Positions 11,574 to 25,300 of a stretch of 64,000 nucleotides of DNA are shown piece by piece (within the stretch, counting starts at the first letter, position 1; the number at the start of each line of letters is the position of its first letter). Source of the stretch: Arctopsyche grandis (taxonomy: Eukaryota; Arthropoda; Insecta; Trichoptera; Hydropsychidae). Location: positions 16,310,501-16,374,500 of the forward strand of contig NC_135360.1 of NCBI RefSeq assembly GCF_051622035.1. Direction: 5' to 3'. The notes beneath the pieces are model-generated. The model was not told the origin of the DNA, ran no database searches, and worked only from the letters and a program-made list of their open reading frames with translations. The position numbers and the translations under genes were made by a program.

Positions 11574-13324
11574 ATTAAAATATATTTTATAATCTAAATT
11601 GTTTAATATTTGCATTTGCATATTTGCTATGTGATGAAAAAAATCATGTACAAATTGACTAATCAGAATCCTACGTCATTTTTAATTGTTCCAAAACCGC
11701 ACTGCAAGTTTTTCCCCCTTTTCGAACACTTTCTGTTTATATAAACGTTTAAATTGATATCTGTCATCATTCCTCTGTTTAAGTTTTCCAAATAAGGTTC
11801 ATTAAAGATCGTCGTGGTAGTGTGCATATTTTCACAATCAGTTAGACGTGTTTTGATTTAATAATTTGAATGTTAATAATTTTGGACCAGTCGTATTCCC
11901 TCGACCGGAAGGATGTGGGTTAGAAGTCCACGACACGTTTTGTTATTTTTTTTTTCCAAGTGCGAAACATTAATCAAACCGCATACGATAAGTGAATTCT
12001 GTATGTTAATGATTTCTGTTGTGTTTGTATAACAAAGACTGAAAATTTCTCAGTCCGTGTAAACTCTCAAACGAAAACGCGTTAGGAATTTGTGAACTAC
12101 ATTCCCGTGATCCTCGAGGATAATCAGATTCTTTCGGGCGACCGCTGTCCTTACAGGAATGTCGACGTATGCGTTAATGGGTTTTAATGGTTGAGTCATC
12201 ATCAACATAGCGAGAGTGGACGGGCGCATACAATATTCATTTATGAATTCACATCGCGATCACTATATGTATTGTAAGAGGCTTCAATTCCAATTTTGGT
12301 TATCACGGGAAGTCTTTATAAACATATACACTGTTCACAGTAAATATACTGTTCACTTTGTTGATAGGGAATTTATCAATAAACAGTTATAAGTAGCCTT
12401 GACGAATGTCATCGAAATATTGCAATTCCAACTCGTGTCTACGCCATTCTAAGTATTTAACTGTAAATAGTTATCTTGAATATCGTCGATATGACTAGTA
12501 AATAGTGTTCCCTTCGAACACATTGCTGTGACTGTGTCACTTTGGAATTTATGATATTCACTGTCACTATTTTCAAGGGTCAATATCATCGCTTTCGATA
12601 TCTAACAAAATGCGAAAATTTTCATATATCTGTTTAAGGTCATGGACAGGTCAAAACCCCATCATCTTTAAAATTCAAAACAATGGTCTATTTGTATTAT
12701 TTAGTTCTTATAATAAACAGTACTTAAAACTGCAACGTATATCTTATATTATCGTACTAATTAATTAGACGTATACATGTAATAATGCGTCACAACTTTT
12801 ATCTGAATATATGTATGTAGATATGTTCTTAAAAAAAATGCAGTGTATGCAATTTTTTTATTAAAAAAAATATTTTGTAGAGTTGTTGTATTGATAAAAA
12901 TTGAAAAGTTTCTTTTAAAAATTAGACTCTTTCTTTTTTGAATCTCAATACTGACAAATGTAGTACTATATTTACAAGTAATATTGTCTTATTGTATGAC
13001 GAGCAATGATGTAAACTATTGATTACTCATTTTTATTTATAATGTTGATTGATACGCTAAAATTATGCTGCGAAAAGTATTTTTCTGAATCATTTTAAAA
13101 CTTTGCATTCTGCATTTTTTTCTTAGTGTGACGTATTCTGACCCCGACTGGTACCTTTATTAACATATTTGATTAAAATGTAGCTGCAAAAAGTGAACGT
13201 TAATACAGGCAATCCCACCGATAAGAGCGCTATCCTCAAATGACTGACCGCAATTGACTTCCTGTTAGCGTGCGCATGCGCCACATGACAAATAGTGACC
13301 CCAGAACATATCGCTAGTTGCGAT
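11574..13324. other. Intergenic / probable 5' flank of the RhoGAP gene
   Basis: Nothing coding recognised. An AG preceded by cccc at 13300-13304 could be the acceptor of a 5' UTR intron, since the first coding ATG follows 21 bp later. An in-frame TGA at 13286-13288 closes the frame upstream. Confidence 0.4.
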
Positions 13325-16300
13325 ATGATGGCTTCCGGAGTCCAGCGGGATGAAGCCTGGCTGTCGGACGCCTTCAAATCGGCCACACCAGACGTACACT
13401 TCTGGCTCGTCAACTTGAGGAACAATTACGAAGATTACGAAGACTGGACAGTACCCAACTCGACCCCCAACTCCACAGACACGCCTGACTTCGACCATTT
13501 TGAATTGCACAAGTATTTCCACAACTGTGAAAGTGACAAAAAGGAAGAAAATAACGCATTCGATAATATATTGAAAAGTTTGGGAGACGAAATCTATCAA
13601 CTGGAATCGTATCAAAAGAGAAACTCATACCAACGCAGGAATACAGTACCTAGTGAAGTTGAACAGACTATAATGCAAATATTTGATAGTTGTATCGAAG
13701 AGTGTTGCAAGGATGCATTGATGGAATTGAAAGTCCCTACCATAGAAAAAATTCCCAGCTTTAGCAACATTTCCATTCTGTCGGACGAAGTGTTTTTGAA
13801 GTCGGCAGGTTCGAGCAGAAACGGATCTAATTCGAACCTAACCACCCAAGCGAATGAATCTCAAGCGAATTCGTCAAATTGCAACATAAATCACATATTT
13901 TACAAGGGCACCGGAGCTCCAGTGCCTCCGAAACGAAAAAATCGCCAGTCGAATCCGAACGAACAGTACGATAACATAGACATAGAAAAGCCCAAGCCTA
14001 CGTCAAAAATGGAACAGCTTCAATCCAAGTTGGCGGCTGGTAAAAATGATAGAAATAGCACTATCAAGACCGACAGTGACAGTGGGAACAACTCGCCAGC
14101 GAGTGACAATTCAGATTATCAGAGTATATGGCATTGCACGTCTGGTTCGCGGAAGCCCACTATCAGGTCTGGGGCTCTAACTTTCAAAGAAAACTACGGT
14201 CTGATTAACACGATAAGCTTCGACACGGCTAAAGACATACCCCATTCGTCGTTGGACTTGGGCAAGCAGAGGTTCGTCATTTGCAAGCAGTCGCGCATCG
14301 GCAAATCTGATGGCGGGAGTAGTAGTACCACGAGCGTCAACAGCACCAACAGTGAAGGTGCAGCTCTAGTTCCTTTCGGCAAGCATTCGACCGCGACCAA
14401 GAGGTACTCCTACGACGGTAGAAAATTCACAGACAGTAAGATGGTACACCTCTCCGAAGTCAAATGCACCTCCGAGTGCGATCTGGCCGACGAGTGCCAC
14501 CAAGACCTCGCCCACAGGAGACCGCCTCACCCCAAGCCCATGGCTAGGAGAGCACAACGCGAAAACATATACGAAAACGTTCAGTGTTTAAAAAGTGGAT
14601 ACGTGCACAGTGACACAGATCTGAGAAGACCTCTGAGTGACGTCAACCTAAAATCTGACGAAGAATACAACAGTAGCAGCGTGGAGATTGTTAGCGACAG
14701 TGACTCCTGGAGGACTCCCGTCGAGCAGAGAAGAACGACCAGCACGTCGACGGACTACGCTTCAGAGAGTCCCATTTACGAGAATTTGGAGGATTTGCGT
14801 TTGACGAGGCCCTTGACAAGCGACGTCGTGGCTTGGAAAGCCCTGCTGCTCGATCCGTACTGGAACGAGGATGAAGAAGATGAGGTTTGACTCTTGACCC
14901 ACCAACGACCATTAAAACATACTAACTATGAATTGTTTTTTAACACAATAACAAAAGAATGTCTATATCTAAACACAATAGTAATGTTTTTATTATATAC
15001 AAATCAAGATCTTTCATTAATAATAAACCAAATAAAGCATTCAACTGAAACAACAATACATACATAAGTATGGAAAAGGATTCGCTTCCCATCATCGGTC
15101 CATTTTTAACGACATTTGTATTCATTCAATTGACGCATTGACTTTCCACTCACTCCAATTTAGGACTGATGGCGTATTACACATCTTATTCCATAGTATG
15201 CTAGTAACAAAAATGTATAAGTGCACCACTTATGATTTCAATCATTGAGACTGTAAAGATTTCTCCAAATCGTATCAACAGTCAATCCAAATACCTATGT
15301 ATAGGTACATACATGAGGTTTTTATCATTTTTAGGTTATTTATTTTGCCCATCAATATAACAGTACAAAAAGGTGTGTGTACTCTAGGTCAGTGATTTCC
15401 AAACTTATTGCTACTAGGCCTCCCTTTTAAAAAAATTTAATCTTGGTGCCCATCTCCTTTTTATTTCATAAAATAATAAACACGTTTTTGAATGATATAA
15501 ATGTATTCATACAAATTTAATTGACAGCAATAAAATTCTTCTTCAGCAAGCGATCTTTGAACATCATTTGCCGAACATTGTTTCAATCATATCAATAGCT
15601 GCTGGCAAAACTTTTGATTTACCAACATATTCAAAATACATAATTTCAAAATGCCGTTTTAATTTACTATCTGCAGCCAAAACTTTCATTCAGAGCAAAC
15701 ATATTAGTATTTCCAAACCATCTAAAATATAACTAAAATCCCATTGACAAATAGAATGAATCGTATTTTCTTGTTTTGATATTTCTACTTCCTTATTCCT
15801 ACTATTTTTATTTGTATTGCCGTTTTATTATCAGTGGATTTTATTTTGTAACCGGCCAAAAATTACATGCGATTCAGGAACAAATTTTATTGTAATGTTT
15901 TGAAAGTTTATTTATAAGTAAACTAGTGTTTTTACCCGGCTTCGCTCGATATTTTTGTAATATAAACCGCTTAGACATGGCCAATTTAATAGTATACATT
16001 TAATTTAAATTTATTTGAATATTTAGTTGTTCGATGACGTCACGGATTTACATAGTTACACAGTCTCTTTCAAAATTATATATTAGATATTATTTTATTT
16101 ATTTATATTATGTTGTAAACAAACTTTTCGCGCCTAATTTTGTACTAGCCCCCCCCCCCCCCCCCGTGAGACGCGCCTCCCAGTTTGGAAATCGCTGCTC
16201 TAGGTAGATTTGCGATAATATAGACATGTATTCTAGTTTTGCAAGTGAAATGTGTGTCGTTGTATGGCGATGATCCAGAACGTAACCCGCCATGCATATT

Positions 16301-19300
16301 GGCGTATTACATAACATGTATATTTCTTAATATGTTTTTACTTACCGAAGCATAAATAAAGTCGATAGGGAATTTTTCCTTTAATAACATAAGCATAGTA
16401 TTTCAATTTCACTTTTTAGTAATAAGGTTAGCGCTATTAAGTCTATTGTATTTAAATCTGTGTGAATCTAGGTAACGACCGGACACTCGCGATTAATATT
16501 ATTCATAAGTCAGTCAATAAGTAAGTGGAATTTACATTTTTACATAAAAAAAAACATTCAGTATGCGCCCGTTTCTTTTAAATATTCAAATACTAGTGAC
16601 TTGCAAGAATGTGCCGTCGTAATTTTTCAATCCTTATGTAGATTATAATTAATGTTGTTGCATGTTTGGAAGCGTGAGCGTTTCCGTCGATGATGTGTGC
16701 GATAGATAAATCTCGAGACCGGATATCCTAAATTTCGCAACACCTTATTATGGGCGGCAATTTGAAACGTGTCGTAGGTATTACAAGAAGTCGTAAGGTT
16801 GACGAAACACTAGTAATTCAGTATTCATGGGCATGTGGAGTGTTGAAAGTTTTAGAGCTTGCGGTCTCCGCTCTCGGTTCGTTTGAAAGAAGCACTTTTA
16901 ATGAATCGCAATTGTACAAATTCGTAATTGTTGAGCGTCCGAAACAATCAGCATCCATTATTGTTATTCGCGCGCGCGCATACAGAGGCCAGTATTGTTC
17001 CAGAGGACGGTCTTAATTAGGAAAACAATTGTTTGATTGAACGAAGGAGGAGCGTCATCGCTTTTCCGCTTTCCCGTAGTGGAAAGGTGATCGTTATGAA
17101 TGTTTAAAAATATTGTACGTATCTGATTTTGCGTTTTGGGTGAGTTTCGAAAGGCCGAATTTAACGATGCGCGTCGTAAATTCGCGACCGCAGATTGATG
17201 TATGGTGCGATAGCACGGCCATCCTGGATCTTATTGTTTTGTGTAATTACTAGAACATAAATCCGTCAAGATAATTTTTCTGTACTAAGTGCGTTCTCGT
17301 TAGGTTTTTATTTCAGTTTTAAGTGATCGTATCAAACGTGCCGCATTTGAACTCTGTGTGATGTTGGGTTTATATTATACATAGTTTGAGATTAGGCGGC
17401 TTTTAAACGCTCGAATGAACTCGTAGGTATATTTCTGTTGTGAAATTTAATTTAATTTAAATAATATGTATGAAAGTTGTGAACTTTCACTAAATAGAGC
17501 ACTTGTTGTTTTTGTCAGAATTTCGCCGTGAATTTCTCTACACATTGTGTACAAATAACAACATACGTAATTCGACTCGATCGGAATCGTTTTTCATTTC
17601 TAATAAATCGATTTTTATTATTGGCGAATTATAGTGCGGTTGCAAAATTACCCCAATGTCATATATATGTATTGTAGAATGATTTCGAGACCTGGACCAG
17701 CGGTATTGCTGGCCAGACCTTGGATATATGTACATATGTATGTAGTATGTGACTCCAGGTCGATCAATTCCTTTGAGAGTTTGCCAATTTATCTATGTAT
17801 AGGTAATTTCATTGTTGAAACGGTTCTCCATCAAATTGGCCACCTATCCTAAATTTGTCACTATTATTTAAATCTTACATATAAAAACCGGCAAAATAGA
17901 CTAGTGGTTAGCATATAATGCATTAAGTCAGCGTTTGAGTATCTTTGACTTTTAAGTTTGTATCTTTATTTGGGAACTTCCTATTAGATTCGCTATGTTT
18001 AAGTTGTTTATATTACAAATACTGAGCGAAGCCGGGTAAAACAACTAGTAATTAATAAACATTATCTTAATTAGTTATCTTCGACGTCAATATGTACAGT
18101 TATAAGTTGATGATCGAAAATCTGGCAATCGATCAGTTCCTCAGATCCGGCATGGATTTTGGAGTGCATTTTTAAATTTACCGCGTTCACGCTTCAATAA
18201 ATAAATAACTTGAATTTGACACTTGAGAACAGTTCTATAATAATCTTTAATGTTGCAGATAAAATTGAAAGTACATATGATTAGAAAATTAGAATTAGAC
18301 AAGATAGTAGATAAATATATTAAACTTTGAGCATATTATAATTGTGACTCCGCAAATAACTTTTTTTCCACAAAATTTCTTACCAAAACAGATCTATGTA
18401 CATATTACGTGTATCCTGTCTTCTCATTCCTTACCATGCAAATACTATATATAATAATTACACTTGCAAAAACAAATTTCATGAAAAACAATCATTTTTA
18501 TATAGTGGTACAATTTAGCGTTATGTACTACCAAGTGGTACGCGAGCAATAAAAGGTTGGGAAACGCTGCATTAAGTAATGCTTTAAGAAGCATAAGAAA
18601 TTTGTTAAAATTTGAATCAGGTTCGTGTTAAAAAATAGCAACCGACTTACTTAATAAAGTGTAATTTAAAATAATTAAATGCTAACCTTCGTATCTTTTG
18701 CTAGTTGCAAAATCCCTTTTTTATCTCACAGCCTAACTTAGGCTGTGAGATAAAAACAGTATGACGTCACCTAGTCCCCTTATATCCTGCTCGCGCGCAC
18801 ATTAGTAAAAATGTGCGATAAAAACAGAGATATTTCCAGTACTGGTACGTTAGTACATATTGACTGTTTGATCTTAAAAAAAAATCAATTACATCAAACG
18901 TATTATACATTTAATGACAAATTCAAATATCGACGTAAAAGTTTTTTTTTAAATTTATTTACATATTTTGAGCTGCATAAAAAATTATGAAAGTGAAAAT
19001 TTTGTAATTTTTTTGATACTGAACTGTGCAATATGTAAACCTAATGTCGATGTGTAGCTGTTGTTACGCAATTCAAATTTGTTTTTGACAGGAGAATTCA
19101 CACACATGCCATATCCATATTTTAGACACTCGACAGGTAGATCTCATTGACATTTACAATTCTACCAACAAAAGATATTTCGAGCAGCCATTTTGTATTT
19201 AATTTTTTACCCTATTTACATATTTTCAAAGAATATAAACAAACACGAACATGCATATTTGCGTGCAAAAATGAATCGATCGATGCACGATTCATTGACC

Positions 19301-22300
19301 CTGTCGGACTTTTTTTTGTTTTAAACCATATTTTTCGAATGTAAGTAAACCGACAAAGTATCCGCAGTCTTTGACCGAAATTCTTTAGGGTCCACGTGAC
19401 TGTGCAAGTACATATACGTACTATACAAACGTCATTCGCTGACAATTAAGTTTCAGTCGCGTTGACCCCGACGGTCACGGATCACCGAGTCAATTCGCCA
19501 TGCTACTTTATCTCATACGTTGCTACGAACCGAGAACTTGGGTGTCTGGCCGTATCGAAAATTACACAAAATTTTTGATCCAGTGAATGAAGCATATGTT
19601 CGCCTTAATTCGATCCAATTAAACGTTCGAGTCTATCAATGAACCATTTTTTGACGAAACGATGCCATGCCGAACGACATGCACTGAATCTATTGTTATT
19701 CGAAACATACGCATTTATCCACCATGGCAATATTGTATAGGTAGCACAATACATACATAGTTGTAGTGGATTGTCATAACGGTACTGAGCAATTAATCTG
19801 ATTTTTATTAAGTAGGTACAGCAAATGTGTGACGTCAATGCTCATTGATTTACATAGTTGAAAGCGATTCATTGCTTTAATTGTTTCGAATCGTTTTATC
19901 ATGTTCTTATTTTAAAACCCAACCCCGCTCGGCGAATTTTCATAAGACAGAGATGTTCATTCATTATCTGATGGTAAACGGACATTAATTTTATCATCAC
20001 TCCGACTTTCATTCATACATAATTAAGTTCACTGTTTTCTGACTGTATATATGTTTGCTCCGCATCGGAGTACATATAGTCATAATCAAGATTGTATTAT
20101 TTATGGTTAATTAATAAATACGTTTCTATTTTTAAAGCACCAGATATTGTAGTTTATCTCAGAAAGGTTAAAAGTAACTCTAAAGGTCACTGTGCTATCG
20201 CGTGCGCACACTCTCGATTCGAATGCATATTAATCTGTTGTTTATTTTTATGTGATTTCAGTGGATTACAGATGAACAAGCGTCGGTGTATTCGAAAGAT
20301 CAAAAACCACCCTACGTAATACCGAGGATTAAACCATTCAAACACAAACCTCCCACATCTAACCATCGCCACAGCAAGGAAGTCCACCATGTCGACGAAG
20401 AACCGAAGTCTCCGACGATGCGAGATGTGCGCAGGATGTTCGAAGAGGGTGCTTTCAACAAGGCCAACAGCGAGAGCCCCAAGTTCCCTAGGCTACAACC
20501 TAGAATGGGTTAGATCATTTGTTTGTATAAACCACTTAAATTCTAACGTTGTATTTTATATGAATATCATTATACATACAAATGTAGTTCAGTAGTGTGT
20601 GAGTTTGTGTTAATTTATCAAGCGGACTGAAATGTCATTTCCGCGAATCTATTTGAGTCACTCATCACATCTGTTAGACATAAAGTTAACATTTCATGTA
20701 TCTATGAATATACGTATGTACATAAGTACATACATATACCGCACAGTTACTAAATATATACATATATCTATGTTGTGTGCGTATTTCGTTTCCGTTGACC
20801 CTTTCGTTGCCTGGTGAAAATTGACAATTGTGTTTAATGAGAAAATTAGAACTATAATTAAAAAATACATCATCATCTACAGCCATTCACCATCCACTAC
20901 TCGATGAAGACCTCTCCAACAGGTTTCCATTGGCCTCTGTTTTGCGCAACTCTCATCCATCTCACCCCACACATTTTCCTAATTTCGTCTACCCATCTTC
21001 CCTGCGGTCTACCTTTTACCCTTTTACCATTCTCTTGGATACCATTCTAGCACTTCTTTTGTCCACCATTCGTCCATTATTTTAGCCACGTGGCTCGCTT
21101 ATTGCCATTATATTATCAATCTCTTCACTCTTTCCACTTTGTCCACTACACTTGTCATACTTCTCACCCACGTATTCCGTTTCCTGTCTTTCCTCGTTAT
21201 GCCAAGCATACACCATTACATACTTCTTTGAGTGCATTGGACTTTTTGTAGCATCTTGGCGTTAAATGTCCAAGTTTCACATCCATACGTCATCACTAGC
21301 AAAACGCATTGATCGAAGATATTTCTCTTCAGGCAGAGTGGCATTTATGATTTAAAAACAACTAATTAATTCGTCCAAATGCACTCCATCCTAATTTCAC
21401 ACGTCTCTTGATTTATTCTTCTTTACTACCGGACATTTCTATTATTTGATCTAAATATAAATAAATATTTACTACTTCTATTGTATTTACTAAGTATTGA
21501 ACATTACATAGTTTGATCATATCTACGTTAATTTTTGGTCGTGCTTTTCTACTTTTCCTGTCCAATATATAATAATAAATATTTTTTTTACAATATCCTA
21601 CTAGTATATTTATCTCACAGTTCGCACTGGCTTTAAAACAGTTGTATTTTTTTCCCCTAAAAGAAATCTCCATCATTGTTCTCAATATACATACATGAAT
21701 AAATTTTTTACAAGTGATGATACAATTCACTGAGAAACAAAAAATCTCGTTTTTGAATTACCAGAGCAGATCTAATCAATCTTTACTAAATTTGATCCAT
21801 TGAATATGATAATGGTTTATGTTGGTTTGCTCTCGTTAATGAGATATGAGCGTTTAAAAAAATGCGCATTTTTACAGTTTTTTTGACTTTTGCAGTCATT
21901 AACTCGGAATCTAGTACTGCTGTGCTCAATGTGAATATTGGAATCAATAGTCAGATGTTTTTTTTCTATGGATTGTGAATTGTATTGATTATTATCTAGA
22001 AAATATATTAGTTTATAAAGATTGATTTTCTATCTCAATATTTTTTATCTAAACGTAATAGTTCGAGCGGTAAATGATTTTATTTATTTAAATCCAAATT
22101 TTCAATTCATATTAATAAAATAATTTTCAGAAAAGTTATAGCTTTTAAACTTGTTAATCATTAATTTTTTTCAATTGAATTGAATTAAGAACATCCTGTT
22201 CAATGTAAAAAAATTGCATTTCCTAGAACGTATTTATTTTCCTTTACTTTTATACCATTGCTTACTAATCATTACTTTGTGACTGTAAAATCTCATTTAC

Positions 22301-25300
22301 GCATATCCGCTCCAAACGTCAATAAAGAACAAATTATCAAATAACAAAAAAACTTACGCCTATCACACAACAGTTGATTGTTCGCAATGAGTTAAGGAAA
22401 CTCAATTCAAATACTTTTACATTTATTACGATGATAAAAGAATTTCATTGGACATTTTCGAAGTAAGAAATTAAATTTTGAATTGCTACTACTTTACCGC
22501 TAACCCTCCCATTCCATATAACAAAATTAACAACTTTCATACAATTTATGTGAAATGTTATCTTCCTGTGATAATAATTCCATTGAATACATATAAATGA
22601 ACAACGCGTTAAATGAAACGGTTAGATTTCCGAAAAACTAAAAAGTAATACATCAAATTGTATTATTAATGCGTAAAAGCCAAATTTTATGCGGTTTTAT
22701 CAACTTCCTGTACCGTCAACATTAGTATAAACACATTGTCATTTTACATGTTCAATTACACTGGTCAACATCGTAAAATGCTCCTGTAATTGTTTACTTT
22801 TTTAACATGTTTATTAAAATGTTCAAAGGTGGATCTACCGAGACTCTGGCGGTCAGAATGGCCTATTCACCGCAAGAACCATCTCCCATCGAACTGAGGC
22901 AAAATGCAGACTCCGGTTCCAGATACAGTAAAGCCAAATCTTTGGTAACACCGGAAAGAAAGGAACAGATGAACAGAAGTTACACAATAGTGCAAAAACC
23001 CTTATTGCCCAAGCTCTATGATCCAAAATCGGTAATATTTTTAAAACATGTTTACTAATACAATACAATTCATTTCCGTTTAAAAAAATATTAAAATTTT
23101 CGTTTCAGAGTGTAATGTTGGAACATCTTCTTTATCGAACCAAACTAACCGATAATGGCAAAAAGGTGAAAAAGAACTGGCAATACAATTATGCGGTTTT
23201 GACGCAGACAGCGCTCATGTTTTACAAAGATCAAAAAGCTTATCAAAGCGCTGTAAGTTAAAAGTTTTATTTATTCAAAAAGGATTTAGAAATATAATAT
23301 ACTTTGATATAAAATTTAAAGAGGTGACTTTTCCATTGATAAATTATATTTATATGACATTTTATTAGTATTTAAAATTATATTATATTTAATATAAAAT
23401 ATACTTATGTATATATTTAAAAAAAAAACTAATATTTAATTGGTCTGTAAACTTCAGAAATTATCATCAGCTAACATCCAGCCAGATGCATTTGTACTAT
23501 TGATGGGTGCTTTGGTAGCCGATGGTACTCCTCAGCAAACGAAACGTCGTAATCCTATTGTAATCACGTCAAATAAACAGCAGCACATCCTTCAGCATGA
23601 TGAACCACTTATAATCAGAGACTGGTTTGACCATATACGAAAAGCCATCAACAAACTGGTTATTATTATCAATTGCACCTAATTGTTACTCCTTCGATTA
23701 TTTTTAGTCTAATCATAGATCGAAAATCTCAATTTCTTAACTGCAAAGTATTTAAATATTCTACATATATCCAATTATTGTTTTACATACAAATACTCGG
23801 TTTTTTTTTTAATATTTTGTCTTCTAAGATTGCATTGATATGTATATATGTATGTATGTTTCAGCCGAGTGACTATGTGTGTCCGGACAACTCTAAAATT
23901 GGTATCAATACATTGGGTTCTCCGTCCCCAACCCATAGACGAATTTCTGGTACAAAATCATCATCCAAAGGTCAGTAATGGTTTTTTTTTGCATGAATTT
24001 GCTTTTGTGTCAAATAAATGTGCATGTTTTATCATATGGTGTGCAGTTCTCATATTAAAATGTACGTACATAGCTAACATTTGATATACGTATGTACATG
24101 TACTGATATTTTGCATGCCAATATTTATTTGAAAACAACAGTTACTTTACTGCCATGTATCATAATAATAATGATGGAGAGCAACATTTAACACGCCATG
24201 TGGAAATAATTTAGCACTGCATCTAATAACAAATACATTTGAAGTCTTGTATGCATTTAGCAAATATTTTAATATTCAATAATGCTTCAAGATCTTCTTC
24301 ATCTAAAGACTTTTGTGCAAGATTGGAGGTTGTTAAAATGTAAACATATAATGATATCGTATTGATAATATACAACTGTGTATTAACGATATGCTGTGTT
24401 GATTGATTTCCAAAAATGAATGATTCTTGGCTTTGATACTTAACTAACCTTTCTTAATTTCATTCATTGTTTTCTGATGACCAGTTTTATCTGTATAATC
24501 TCATTCAATATATCTAATCGCTTAAACTCAAATTGTCATATACATCCACATATTTAAGAGCTATAAAATTAATTAGAATTTCTTTATTGTTTTGATTTCA
24601 CGAAAGTTTTATGTATGATCAAATGAATTAGTTTAATTTATTGGAAATTAGATAATCTAAAATAATTGTTTCTTTTTATTTTATGGTTAATAAATTCATT
24701 GTGTACTTTAGTTCAAAGCAGGATTTATCCATTCATAGCATTAAACTACATTATCAACTTTGCTTATCAACTTATTGATTGCTGTTATCTGGCAGAAGTT
24801 GTTAACGTATATCACAATATTTGGTAAATTTTACATGGTTTTATTTTAATTTTCCTTTAATTTTTGCCAGTCGTTGGTATACTAAATGAATCGATAGCTT
24901 CTTAAATTTTAGTTTAAAATAAGAAAGCTGTGGCTTTGCTAAGTATATATTGCATATTCAATTGTGTTCTTATCCACTTATTTAATAGCAATATGTGCGA
25001 TTGCTGTCAATAAATTATTTTAATCCAAATAGTCAATGACTAGTATTTCTCCCACATATTATATGGAAAATAAAAACTAAATTTGACATTGAAGAGTCTT
25101 GTTTTAAAATTAAATTTTAAGTCGCATTTCTAATCGTGATAAAAGGTTAAGCTATCCCTGACAAAAAAAAATTACGTTCGATAAATAATTTTCTCTTTCA
25201 TTATGTTGTACATTTTGTTAGATAGCACATTTAAAATCAAACGTGTCATCTACTAGGTAGTGACTATTGTAACTTTGTTCTTTAACAAATCATTTTAAAA

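Noticed and set aside
11883..11940. tRNA-like 3' half with a T-arm-like word (gtgggttagaagtccac)
   Set aside because: No matching acceptor stem, D arm or anticodon arm upstream; at most a decayed tRNA-derived repeat.
13265..13615. 116-codon minus-strand frame
   Set aside because: Antisense shadow of the RhoGAP N-terminal exon.
16750..17016. 88-codon plus-strand frame in RhoGAP intron 1
   Set aside because: CpG-rich sequence but no domain, and joining it in phase to the neighbouring exons is not supported by good splice sites.
20262..20508. WW domain around the PYW...W segment at the exon 1/exon 2 junction of the RhoGAP gene
   Set aside because: Two tryptophans are present, but the spacing and the central Tyr-Tyr/Phe block of WW domains are absent.
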